A stretch of DNA of 64,000 nt from Pseudomonadales bacterium (GTDB taxonomy: Bacteria > Pseudomonadota > Gammaproteobacteria > Pseudomonadales > UBA7239): assembly GCA_028280345.1 (NCBI GenBank), contig JANQLY010000022.1:102896-166895 (forward strand). Direction: 5' to 3'. This document shows, in pieces, positions 49,256 through 57,866 of this stretch. Each line of letters opens with the position of its first letter. Position 1 is the stretch's first letter. A program made the position numbers and the translations under genes. A model generated the notes under the pieces. That model was given only the letters and a program-made list of their open reading frames with translations. It was not told the DNA's origin and did no database searches.

Positions 49256-50884
49256 TCAGTAGTTGGCGCGGAAATAATGCTGTGTCTTATTTTTTGGCCA
49301 TTCATCTTCACGCACAAAATAGTAATAACGTGACGCCTCGTGATAAATAGTCAGGTTGTTGGGCGGCATACCAAAAAATTCACTGCGAAACTCAGCGATC
49401 TGAATAAAACCATTGGCGCCGAGATTTTCAATAAAGCGCTGTGTCCATGGTTCGTTGAGATCCTTGACGGCATAAATTCTCGGTTTTTTCGGCGCACGCT
49501 CCGGTAGCTTGTTGAGATAGTTATTAGTTTCATGCACATTCTTAATCCAGAAGCCAGCAAAATCAGCGCGCAGCTCTTTCTGAAATGCAAGGCGTGTCTC
49601 TACGCCATTGTTATAAATATACTGGCTGACAAAAGCTGTATTAAGCTTTAGTGCGGGATAAATAGTTATGGCAAATAATAGTGTAATGATGCTATGCCGG
49701 AACACGGCAGGCTTATCAAGCTTGCTGATAAAAAGATAGAGAAAATAAAAACCTGTTGCAGAAATAAGTGCAATAGCACCTTCAAGTGAAGAGTAACTAC
49801 GCTCAAAAAAACTTTTATTAAAAGCAAAGTAGAAAATCAAAACCAGAATTGGCAAACAGGTAGCGAGAGTAAATGTAAAAGGCGCTTCGAGGCTTAGACG
49901 CCTGCACAGCAGTGCATAAATGCCGAGACAAAAGCATAAACACCAGACAAGTCCAATCGTTGCAAGGAAATAACTTGCGAACACACCGAGTTGTTTTAAA
50001 TAGGAATAATCTTCGCTGAGATAGGGAGGCAAGGGGTTACGATGAAATTCAAATACACCGGCAATGCTGGTCAAATGAGCGGAGAAATTCTGCAAAATAA
50101 AGGGCGTATTCACCGCTGTGGCTATCACCATACAGAAAAGAATAATGGCTCCACAGGTGAAAGCTTGCTGATAGCGCTGCCCATTAATCATCATATCTAA
50201 TAGCAAAATGGCGGGTATCAGGCCAAGGAATAGCTGGCTAAACTTGGCAGAAAAAGACAGGCCGAGTAACACGCCGATTGCAATACTGAACGAGTAGGGT
50301 TTGCGCTGAAACTGCAAGGCGCAGTACAGCGTGAATGTGGCAAGTAGATTAAGCCAACTTTCGGGACGTGCGTAATGAGCTTCCATAATTGCCAATGGGA
50401 GCAGTACATAAAAAGTTGCAGCGAGCAGACCCAGAGAGCGATTCATTATTTGGCGCCCGATAAGAAACAGCAGCCAAACAGTTAATGCCTGAAACACAAC
50501 GTTCGCCGCGTGCAGAATCTGTTGGATCGACCAGCTGTCAAAACCCAGGGTGTAAAGCACCTTGCAAATAGAGGCACCAACAACAATGTAGCCGGCCAGG
50601 TTGTAATAGTGTCCGTTTGGGTCGGTGTGGCTCTGGCTAAATGCCTGCCAGGTCGGGTCGGGCTCGAGGCGCCCAAACAGACGGGTAGCATTGGCGTCCC
50701 AGTTGCCGCTTTCCAGCATGAGCCGGATCATTTCAATAATCCAGTTGGCATCACCGATAAAGTAAATGCGATCATTGGGATCTATACGCGACCAGAAAAA
50801 AAACGCAGTCAATACCAGTACCCAGAGGCTGAAAAATAGCCGCTCAAAACCGGCTGGCAGTGTCGGGATTGTCTGGTTCATCAA
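49256..50884 (-). CDS. GT39-type membrane glycosyltransferase
   Basis: A 542-residue protein with about ten membrane segments (for example LFFSLWVLVLTAFFFWS, ILLLDMMI, ALISATGFYFLYLFIS). An acidic first loop (SRIDPNDRIYFIGDANW near residue 30) and HYARPESWLNLLATF near 165 fit the ArnT/PMT-like (GT-C, family 39) fold, which moves sugars from lipid carriers to lipids or proteins. The acceptor is unknown. There is no sugar cluster nearby. Confidence 0.8.
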   Translation of the reverse strand: MMNQTIPTLPAGFERLFFSLWVLVLTAFFFWSRIDPNDRIYFIGDANWIIEMIRLMLESGNWDANATRLFGRLEPDPTWQAFSQSHTDPNGHYYNLAGYIVVGASICKVLYTLGFDSWSIQQILHAANVVFQALTVWLLFLIGRQIMNRSLGLLAATFYVLLPLAIMEAHYARPESWLNLLATFTLYCALQFQRKPYSFSIAIGVLLGLSFSAKFSQLFLGLIPAILLLDMMINGQRYQQAFTCGAIILFCMVIATAVNTPFILQNFSAHLTSIAGVFEFHRNPLPPYLSEDYSYLKQLGVFASYFLATIGLVWCLCFCLGIYALLCRRLSLEAPFTFTLATCLPILVLIFYFAFNKSFFERSYSSLEGAIALISATGFYFLYLFISKLDKPAVFRHSIITLLFAITIYPALKLNTAFVSQYIYNNGVETRLAFQKELRADFAGFWIKNVHETNNYLNKLPERAPKKPRIYAVKDLNEPWTQRFIENLGANGFIQIAEFRSEFFGMPPNNLTIYHEASRYYYFVREDEWPKNKTQHYFRANY

Positions 50885-51086
50885 TATAGAGCAAGTGAGT
50901 GGCGGCGGGGCGATATTCTGGCTGTCATATTTTCTATAGTACCGAAGCCTGCGCCTGATTGCATGGCTGCGTGTGGCTGTATGTAATTGCTTCAGCTTCT
51001 ATTCAGGTTGATAACGCTATTGTGTGCTCAAGGCTGGCAGATGGAGTGGGCTCCATGGCCTGCATAACCAACTTGGGAGAATAGCC

Positions 51087-51674
51087 ATGAAAAAATCTGT
51101 TATAGCTGCATCCATGATCGTCACCTCCGTGTTGGCCGCCCCGGTGTGGGCTGGCCACAAGAGTAAAGGAGGTTTCGACTATGCCAAAGTAGTCAGTGTG
51201 ACCCCGATTACCGAAACCGTTGAGTATCACAACCCACGCCAGCAGTGCTGGAATGAGCGGGTTTCTTATCAGGAACCGGTCTATAGCGGGTACAGTAACA
51301 CCCCTGCAGCTCCACGATCCTATACCGGTACGATTCTTGGTGGCTTGATAGGTGGAGCGATCGGCAATGAACTCGGCCACAGCAATACCAACAAAAAGGT
51401 GGGTGCGGCAGCGGGTGCGATACTGGGGGCTTCGATTGGACGCGATATCACCAACCGGCGCCACAAAAACCGACAGCCTGTTGTGCAAACGACATCAGTA
51501 ACACGCTATCGCACCGAGCAACGCTGTGAAACGGTAGATGAGATTGACTACCATGAGCAGATCGTTGGCTATGATGTGGATTATAAATATAACGGACGCC
51601 GCTACAGTACCCGCATGGATCAGCATCCGGGCGATAAAATTGAAGTCATTGTTGACGTCCGTCCGGTATACTAG
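51087..51674 (+). CDS. Glycine-zipper 2TM-domain envelope protein
   Basis: 195 residues from the ATG at 51087, preceded by GGGAGA, beginning with signal peptide MKKSVIAASMIVTSVLAAPVWA. The Rick_17kDa-type glycine zipper TILGGLIGGAIGNELGHSNTNKKVGAAAGAILGASIG lies near 90-130. The C-terminal RTEQRCETVDEIDYHEQIVGYDVDYKYNGRRY repeats the YDV pattern of related proteins. Probably an outer-membrane stress or assembly protein. It precedes the PepSY/two-component genes. Confidence 0.85.
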   Translation: MKKSVIAASMIVTSVLAAPVWAGHKSKGGFDYAKVVSVTPITETVEYHNPRQQCWNERVSYQEPVYSGYSNTPAAPRSYTGTILGGLIGGAIGNELGHSNTNKKVGAAAGAILGASIGRDITNRRHKNRQPVVQTTSVTRYRTEQRCETVDEIDYHEQIVGYDVDYKYNGRRYSTRMDQHPGDKIEVIVDVRPVY

Positions 51675-51701
51675 GGCAACCTGAAAAAGGATACGGAAAC
51701 T

Positions 51702-51989
51702 ATGTTGTCTGGCTTTGCAAAATGCTGTCGTTCACTGTTGCTGGTGTTGATGACGCTATCGGTATTATCTGTACCGGTAACAAGCCAGGCGGCAGATCAG
51801 GCATCTCCATCGGTGATCAGTGAGCAGCAGGCTGCGAGCAAGGTACAGCAGCACTATGGCGGCGATATTCTCAGTATCAAACTGATTCGTCAAAACGAGC
51901 GCCTCGTTTATAAAATCAAAATTGTGTCTGCGAACGGTACAGTCAAAGCGGTGCATGTTGATGCTTATAGTGGGCAGTTGCTGCATTGA
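51702..51989 (+). CDS. PepSY-domain small exported protein
   Basis: A 95-residue protein with a signal peptide (SLLLVLMTLSVLSVPVTSQA) and one PepSY domain (SEQQAASKVQQHYGGDILSIKLIRQNERLVYKIKIVSANGTVKAVHVDAYSGQLL). PepSY modules are thought to bind or inhibit peptidases and often precede PhoPQ-like systems, as here (13-nt gap). It probably senses or modulates envelope stress for the downstream kinase. Confidence 0.85.
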   Translation: MLSGFAKCCRSLLLVLMTLSVLSVPVTSQAADQASPSVISEQQAASKVQQHYGGDILSIKLIRQNERLVYKIKIVSANGTVKAVHVDAYSGQLLH

Positions 51990-52002
51990 GGTGTGAGGCC
52001 GG

Positions 52003-52677
52003 ATGCGTATCCTGATCGTTGAAGATGAACCCGCATTGCAAGGCCAGCTTCGGCAGGGCCTTGAGCAAGCCGGATATGCGGTCGATACTGCGGCGGACGG
52101 TCGGGAAGGGCTCTACTACGGTGAAGAACACCCCTACGATCTGGCGATTATTGATCTCGGCTTGCCGGAACTTGATGGCGTGAGCCTGATAAAAAAATTG
52201 CGTGAGCAAGACAAACGCTACCCGATATTGATTCTGACTGCTCGCGGAGACTGGCAGGACAAGGTCGAAGGTCTTGAAGCGGGAGCCGATGACTATTTAA
52301 CCAAACCGTTTCATCAGGAAGAACTACTGGCGCGCCTCAATGCACTGCTGCGTCGTGCATCGGGTCATGCCTCTCCGCAGTTAGAGTTTGGTCCTCTACA
52401 AATAGACACCAGTGCCAAAACAGCAAGGCTTAATGAACAGGTGCTTGATTTGACGAGCTATGAGTACAACACCCTGGAGTATCTTGCACTTAACGCGGGC
52501 AAGGTGATTTCAAAAACGGAATTGACTGAGCACCTCTACGAGCAGGACTTTGATCGTGATAGTAATGTGATCGAAGTGTTTGTCGGGCGATTGCGAAAAA
52601 AGCTTGATGCCGATAACAGCCTTAAGCCAATTGCAACGATACGTGGCCAGGGTTATCGTTTTACCCTGGGTGAATAA
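52003..52677 (+). CDS. OmpR/PhoP-family response regulator
   Basis: A 224-residue protein. The receiver domain has VEDEP near residue 6, phosphoacceptor D51 in IIDLGLPELDG, the LTARG threonine near 82 and KPF near 103. The C-terminal winged helix ends DRDSNVIEVFVGRLRKKL…IRGQGYRF. It works with the kinase encoded 16 nt downstream. The target genes are unknown, though the PepSY and zipper genes upstream are candidates. Confidence 0.93.
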   Translation: MRILIVEDEPALQGQLRQGLEQAGYAVDTAADGREGLYYGEEHPYDLAIIDLGLPELDGVSLIKKLREQDKRYPILILTARGDWQDKVEGLEAGADDYLTKPFHQEELLARLNALLRRASGHASPQLEFGPLQIDTSAKTARLNEQVLDLTSYEYNTLEYLALNAGKVISKTELTEHLYEQDFDRDSNVIEVFVGRLRKKLDADNSLKPIATIRGQGYRFTLGE

Positions 52678-52693
52678 CGGCCTGTAAGCGTTT

Positions 52694-54055
52694 ATGAATC
52701 GCAGCCGAACACCGCTTTCTCTGACCCGGCGTTTTATCGTTGCATCGGTATTATTGTTGCCTCTGTTTTTAGGGCTTACTGGCTATTTTCTCGACCAGGC
52801 ATTTCAACAAAGTCTTGCAGTGGCAGAACAGGAGCGCCTTAAAACCCAGCTTTACTTGTTATTAGCCGATGCAGAACTGGAAGGCGATAAATTAGGTATG
52901 CCGGCTGGTTTCCAGGAGCCACGGTTCAATCAACTGAAATCGGGATTATATGGGGTTGTATTAGATGCTGGCCATAACGAAGTCTGGCGCTCGGCTTCTG
53001 CTCGATTACTTCCATCTGCATTGAACAGTTTTGTACAGCCATTGACTGCCGGGCAACGATTGTTTGGCCACTTGCAAATAGAAGGCGAACCATTTTTTAT
53101 TTACAGCTTTGCTGTGCAGTGGGAGAGTCCGGCGGCGCAAGCTATGCCGTTTCAGTTTGTCGTATTACAACACAAGGCGGCTTATGAAAAAACCATAACC
53201 CGTTACCGACGGGTATTAACCAATTGGCTCGGTGCTGTTGCCTTGCTATTTGTTATTGCGCAGTTATTGATTTTGCGCTGGAGTTTACGCCCACTGGACA
53301 AACTGGCACAGGAACTTAACGCAGTTGAAAGTGGTGAACAGGTTCAGCTTCAGGGGCATTACCCGGTCGAGATTCAGCCGGTAACAACCAATCTCAATAC
53401 ATTGCTTGAGCATGAGCGCAGTCTTCGACAGCGCTACCGCAATACTCTGTCTGATCTTGCACATAGTTTAAAAACACCGCTGGCGGTTATGCAGGGCTTG
53501 TTGGGTAAGAACAGTGAGCAAGAATTACAAATGCAGGAGCAGCTACAGCGTATGGACGATATTGTGGCGCATCAATTGCGACGCAGCGTTGTGAGTCAGC
53601 AGGGGGGCATTGCACAGGCAGTATCGGTTAAAGCTACGGTAGAACGTATTGTGGCATCGTTGCTCAAGATTTACCGTGATCCTGGCAAGCGGATAACCAT
53701 TGAAATAGCTGAAGATATAACCTTTGACGGTGATGAGCGGGATCTGATGGAAGTACTTGGCAATATTATCGAGAATGCATTCAAGTATGGACGTGAAAAA
53801 ATCAGAGTAGGAGCGGTGGCAATGGAACAGCAGCTGACTATTGAGGTAGAAGACGATGGACCCGGAGTAGCAGAACAGGATATGGCATATATTCTGCGGC
53901 GCGGTGCCCGGGGTGATACGGCTCTGCCGGGACAGGGAATTGGTCTGGCGGTAGCGACGGATATTGTCAGTAGTTACGGTGGGGCAGTTTCCGTCGAGAA
54001 AGGCAGCTGGGGAGGCGCAAAATTCTGCCTTGTTTTTGTGCAAGGAGGGGCATAG
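52694..54055 (+). CDS. PhoQ-like sensor histidine kinase
   Basis: A 453-residue membrane kinase. Two membrane helices (FIVASVLLLPLFLGLTGYFL near 15 and LTNWLGAVALLFVIAQLLIL near 175) border a periplasmic sensor domain. HAMP follows, then the dimerisation motif LAHSLKTPLAVMQG with phosphorylated H257, NIIENAFKYG near 355, and the ATP-lid GQGIGLAVATDIVSSYGG near 418. The LxHSLKTPLA form is that of PhoQ and relatives. It partners the regulator upstream. Confidence 0.93.
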   Translation: MNRSRTPLSLTRRFIVASVLLLPLFLGLTGYFLDQAFQQSLAVAEQERLKTQLYLLLADAELEGDKLGMPAGFQEPRFNQLKSGLYGVVLDAGHNEVWRSASARLLPSALNSFVQPLTAGQRLFGHLQIEGEPFFIYSFAVQWESPAAQAMPFQFVVLQHKAAYEKTITRYRRVLTNWLGAVALLFVIAQLLILRWSLRPLDKLAQELNAVESGEQVQLQGHYPVEIQPVTTNLNTLLEHERSLRQRYRNTLSDLAHSLKTPLAVMQGLLGKNSEQELQMQEQLQRMDDIVAHQLRRSVVSQQGGIAQAVSVKATVERIVASLLKIYRDPGKRITIEIAEDITFDGDERDLMEVLGNIIENAFKYGREKIRVGAVAMEQQLTIEVEDDGPGVAEQDMAYILRRGARGDTALPGQGIGLAVATDIVSSYGGAVSVEKGSWGGAKFCLVFVQGGA

Positions 54056-54225
54056 TCACCCAAGGGCTCAAATTGACGAGTTTTTGCCAGCTTCTTTACG
54101 GGCTCGTAGCCTGTTTGCGCATTTATTATCGCCGAAAATCTTGCTATGGTTCGCTTTTTGCTGAGCAGTAAATAGCTATAAAGGCAGACAGAGAGTCAAA
54201 GGATACAGCACCCGGCGGGACCATT

Positions 54226-55524
54226 ATGAGGCAAATAAAAAAATTCATTATTACTTCGCTAGTATTGGCAGGTATTGCTATCGGAGGCATCAAGGGATTT
54301 CTATGGTACAAAATTAAAACAACGGCGGATGAAGTCATTGTGATGCTTGCGCCCCAGGCGACAATTACTTATGACGGGGTTATCACCGGCCTTGATGGCA
54401 CACTCGGTATTTCGGAAGTGCGTATTCGCCCCCAGGGTTTTGCCGAGGAAGTTTATATTGAAGAAATCAGCTTCAAGCTGGATAACCTTGTATCGCTGAT
54501 TGAGTTGGAGCAACAGGCAAAGCAGCAGAAATTACCCAATGCAATAGCGTTTAACTTGTTGGGCTTCTCCATGAATATGCAGGGTGAGCTTGCAAAAACC
54601 CTTTATGGCGGTGGAGAAGGCAGTCAGTTTTTTATGAATTCGCCAGCTTCTCATGCTTGCGGCGATGTTGGCTTACTCGGTGCACCTGAACTGCGCTCCA
54701 TGGGCTATTCAGGCTTGCTGGTTCAGGATATCGTTGTCGGCTATCGCCATAATGAGTTTAACCGGCTGCTCGATTTATATATGGACGCAACCGTGCGCGA
54801 GATGGAAACCTGGCGCTTTCTGTTTCAGGTGAAAGCGACCTCCATGGATTTAATGCCAGTGATGGCTGCCATGCAAAGCCAGCAGTTCGAAAAAATACAG
54901 ATAACGCTGGAGGATATGGGGTATCAGACAAAACTTTATGAATTCTGTCGTCGCCAGGAAGGATTGTCAGAACAGGATTATCTTGTGCGTAATACCGAGT
55001 TGATGAAAGAAAATCTCGGTAAGGATTTTATGATGGCGTTCAGTGATTCTATGTATCAGGCACTTAACGACTTTTACCGCAATGGTGGAGAAATGACATG
55101 GGAGGTTGATCCGCCCAGGGAAGTGGACTGGGGGAACCTCATGCTCTATAAACCTGAAGACATTGCAACTATTCTCGGATTGTCACTGCAAGTGAATGGC
55201 AAAGCCTATGAAGATCTTGCTATCGGGTTTGGCGTTGATGTAATAGAAGAAGAACAGGAAATGGCTGAGCAACCGGTTATGCCGGTCGCACCGCCGCCGG
55301 TTGAAGAAGAGTCTGAACCGGAGTGGCGTGTTTTCAGTCTTAATGAGATTGACAAACATCGCGGTCGTTTGGTTAAGGTTAAAACTCGAACTGGAAAAAC
55401 TCGCCAGGGACAACTACAGCAAATCCTTGAGACGGGAATCAGGCTGACTCTGCAATCCGGTGCAAATAAACTCACATACACGATAGAGTTTAACCATATC
55501 GAAGAAATCTCGGCTTTTTATTAA
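54226..55524 (+). CDS. Hypothetical anchored protein with LSm-like C-terminal domain
   Basis: A 432-residue protein with one N-terminal membrane helix (FIITSLVLAGIAIGGIKGFLWY). A long middle part of mixed strands and helices has no family that I recognise. After a Pro/Glu-rich linker (MPVAPPPVEEESEPEW) near 350-365, the last 65 residues (INEIDKHRGRLVKVKTRTGKTRQGQLQQILETGIRLTL-like) resemble a small SH3-like barrel of the LSm/KOW type that binds RNA or proteins. That is unusual for a likely periplasmic tail. Confidence 0.65.
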   Translation: MRQIKKFIITSLVLAGIAIGGIKGFLWYKIKTTADEVIVMLAPQATITYDGVITGLDGTLGISEVRIRPQGFAEEVYIEEISFKLDNLVSLIELEQQAKQQKLPNAIAFNLLGFSMNMQGELAKTLYGGGEGSQFFMNSPASHACGDVGLLGAPELRSMGYSGLLVQDIVVGYRHNEFNRLLDLYMDATVREMETWRFLFQVKATSMDLMPVMAAMQSQQFEKIQITLEDMGYQTKLYEFCRRQEGLSEQDYLVRNTELMKENLGKDFMMAFSDSMYQALNDFYRNGGEMTWEVDPPREVDWGNLMLYKPEDIATILGLSLQVNGKAYEDLAIGFGVDVIEEEQEMAEQPVMPVAPPPVEEESEPEWRVFSLNEIDKHRGRLVKVKTRTGKTRQGQLQQILETGIRLTLQSGANKLTYTIEFNHIEEISAFY

Positions 55525-55540
55525 AGTCTGGAAAGGGTTA

Positions 55541-56305
55541 CTAGATAAACTTTAATAACTGCTCCGGCGTGTCGGTAAAGTCACGCACAGTGCCCGCAAG
55601 TCGCACCGCTTCGGAAGAGCGTTCTTTGGAATAGGTATAACAAGCCTGGCGGTCGGTTTCATCAATAGCTCTGCCGCCAGCCATGCCTTCTACATCAATC
55701 ATACGACCAATGGACACAAGGTTGCCTTTTTGTAAAATAAATGCCGCTTCGTTTTCAAGCCCGCTAAACATATCATTGGCCCAACGCGTAAAGCCCATAA
55801 ATAGGGGTTTTTCGTTTAATGGTTCTGGCGCAATGACCATGCCTTTGGCGGACTGCCACTCGTGAATCAGTGTGCCGTTGCGTGAGACACGTAAGTCGGA
55901 AACACCCTTTACGGCATCGGTGACTTCGATGTCATAAACTACCTCATTGCTATTTTCATCGTGAATATGGGTAATCGCGAGCAAAGTCAGGTCATGCAAG
56001 TGGGTGCAATTGGATAACGGTGGTGCAGTGTCGAGCAATTCGGACATACTGGCTTGCATGGAAACGCCGACAAGTTTTTGCAGTGGAGTGTCGGCGCCAT
56101 CACAAGTGCTAAACGGTATGCGCATAAATTCAGGTTCAATCTTGCTGACCTGGTTATCCCGGTGGTGCACGGTTACCTTAAAGCCGTGGTTACAATCTTC
56201 CAGCTCGCCGTGCACGCGATCTTCGTAACGGGTCAAGCGGATACGACGACGAAATACACCGCCACCATAATCTTTGAGCATTTTGTAGCTGCCACCCATA
56301 TCCAT
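55541..56305 (-). CDS. DUF2889 family protein
   Basis: A 254-residue protein with the DUF2889 pattern: FRRRIRLTRYEDRVHGELEDCNHGFKVTVHHRDNQVSKI at 18-56, then CDGADTPLQKLVGVSM near 70 and a His-rich stretch NCTHLHDLTLLAITHIHD near 100. It carries several conserved Cys and His residues that could bind a metal. Function is unknown. Homologues are often near steroid-catabolic genes, which fits other genes in the window. Confidence 0.8.
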   Translation of the reverse strand: MDMGGSYKMLKDYGGGVFRRRIRLTRYEDRVHGELEDCNHGFKVTVHHRDNQVSKIEPEFMRIPFSTCDGADTPLQKLVGVSMQASMSELLDTAPPLSNCTHLHDLTLLAITHIHDENSNEVVYDIEVTDAVKGVSDLRVSRNGTLIHEWQSAKGMVIAPEPLNEKPLFMGFTRWANDMFSGLENEAAFILQKGNLVSIGRMIDVEGMAGGRAIDETDRQACYTYSKERSSEAVRLAGTVRDFTDTPEQLLKFI

Positions 56306-56467
56306 AAAAGAATCCCGTTAATTTGAAGTTGTTGAACAGTGCTATTGTAAACACAGTCTGTTCGGCTTTTGATTACGGTATTCCGTCAGGGACAGTGGCC
56401 CTATTTCGTGGATTGCCAGCAAGAATCAGTAGTAGAATGGCGTTTTACAACCCGATGGAGTTACGCG

Positions 56468-56881
56468 ATGAGTGATGTACTGGATTTTATGAGAAACCAC
56501 ATTGAGCGTTACCTTGCCACCGATGGTGAAGATGGCCATATGATGAATGGCTCTCCCTGTCTGGTGTTGACTACCACGGGTAAGAAAAGCGGTGAGCCAC
56601 GCCAGGTGGCGGTCATTTACGGGCGCTATAACGACAGTTTTGTAGTAGTGGCTTCCAAGGGTGGCAGCGATTCAGCCCCGGCCTGGTTTTTGAATTTGCA
56701 GGCCAACCCCGATGCCAATATTCAGGTACTCGCAGATAAGTACACGGTGAAGATGCGAGTTGCCGAAGGTGACGAGCGTCAACAGCTCTGGGAGATGATG
56801 GCAGAAATCTACCCGGAATATAATGAATACCAGAAAATGACCAGCCGGAAAATTCCGGTGGTGGTACTCGATCCGGTTTAA
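56468..56881 (+). CDS. Deazaflavin-type (Ddn-like) nitroreductase-family protein
   Basis: 137 residues from the ATG at 56468, preceded by TGGAG. The split beta-barrel signature is GSPCLVLTTTGKKSGEPRQVAVIYGRYNDSFVVVASKGGSDSAPAWFLNLQANPDANIQV, as in mycobacterial Ddn proteins that use coenzyme F420. F420 is uncommon in gammaproteobacteria, so here it may bind FMN or a lipid. It ends 2 nt before the convergent PhyH gene. Confidence 0.85.
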   Translation: MSDVLDFMRNHIERYLATDGEDGHMMNGSPCLVLTTTGKKSGEPRQVAVIYGRYNDSFVVVASKGGSDSAPAWFLNLQANPDANIQVLADKYTVKMRVAEGDERQQLWEMMAEIYPEYNEYQKMTSRKIPVVVLDPV

Positions 56882-56882
56882 A

Positions 56883-57746
56883 TTAACGCCATTTACTATT
56901 CGACCAGTTTTCAAACGACGCTTCCACTTGTGCGTCGTCGTCGTGGGAACACACAAAGCCCTGAGCCAGTGCAATACTTTCCGGGGTGCCAACTTTTTCA
57001 TAACGAATATCAATCGACCAGCGGATAGTCTCGGAAAGGTTGGGCAGTGCGCGGTGGGGTACCATCTCGTTAAATACCATCATGCTACCGCGGCGCATTG
57101 GTTGGGCCTGACCGCGTATATCCTCTGCCTCGTCAGGATGAATGCTTATGTAGTAGCCGTGGGGGTCTTTATAGTTTTTAAACAGTTTATTGTCCAGTGG
57201 GCCGCGCAAACCTGGTGAAATTTCAAGGCAGGCATTAGTTTCGTCTACATCCACAAACGGAATCCACATAATGACAATATTGCTGCCCGCTTGTACGGGC
57301 TGGCACTGTGCATCCTGATGCCAGGGGGTATCAGTGGCTTCCTGATGCGGCAGGTTGGGACGGCAGTGAAATACACCATGAACAATAAGATTATTGTCAC
57401 CGGTCAATTCCCTGACAACTTCGACCGAAGTCGGGTTGCGCATCAGGTCAAACAATTCCTGGCTGATAATTTCCTTGTCCGGGTAGGGGCCGAAAGTGGG
57501 TCGTCCGGCAGCATCCCAGGCGGCATAGAGGCGTTTGTTAAAAGGTAAATCGGTAAAATAATTATCAACCAGCAAGCCTTCGTCATGCCACTGTTGTACA
57601 AGGCTTTCCACCCAGGCTTCAACTGGTTTCTGCAGGTTATCGAGTAATTGTGCGTCGATTACGTCCGGAATCACGAGAAAGTCGTTTTCATGATAAAACG
57701 CCAGTTGTTCTTCGCTCAGTATGCGTTTTGTTGATGGTTCAGCCAT
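56883..57746 (-). CDS. Phytanoyl-CoA dioxygenase (PhyH) family protein
   Basis: A 287-residue Fe(II)/2-oxoglutarate oxygenase. TPWHQDAQC near 145 gives the HxD, MVPHRALPNLSETIRWSIDIRYEK near 240 gives the distal His and the Arg that holds 2-oxoglutarate. These are the 2-His-1-carboxylate site. The family hydroxylates acyl-CoAs, amino acids or small molecules. The substrate is unknown; branched or steroid side chains are possible. Confidence 0.88.
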   Translation of the reverse strand: MAEPSTKRILSEEQLAFYHENDFLVIPDVIDAQLLDNLQKPVEAWVESLVQQWHDEGLLVDNYFTDLPFNKRLYAAWDAAGRPTFGPYPDKEIISQELFDLMRNPTSVEVVRELTGDNNLIVHGVFHCRPNLPHQEATDTPWHQDAQCQPVQAGSNIVIMWIPFVDVDETNACLEISPGLRGPLDNKLFKNYKDPHGYYISIHPDEAEDIRGQAQPMRRGSMMVFNEMVPHRALPNLSETIRWSIDIRYEKVGTPESIALAQGFVCSHDDDAQVEASFENWSNSKWR

Positions 57747-57866
57747 GGATATGCCAAATATTATTCTATTTGCTACAAATGCAGTGTATCAGGAAGAGCA
57801 TAGACCAGCTAATAGTTCACACCTTTGAGCCAGGTCAATTTTCGGTGCTCTGGATGCTTGTTGTGA

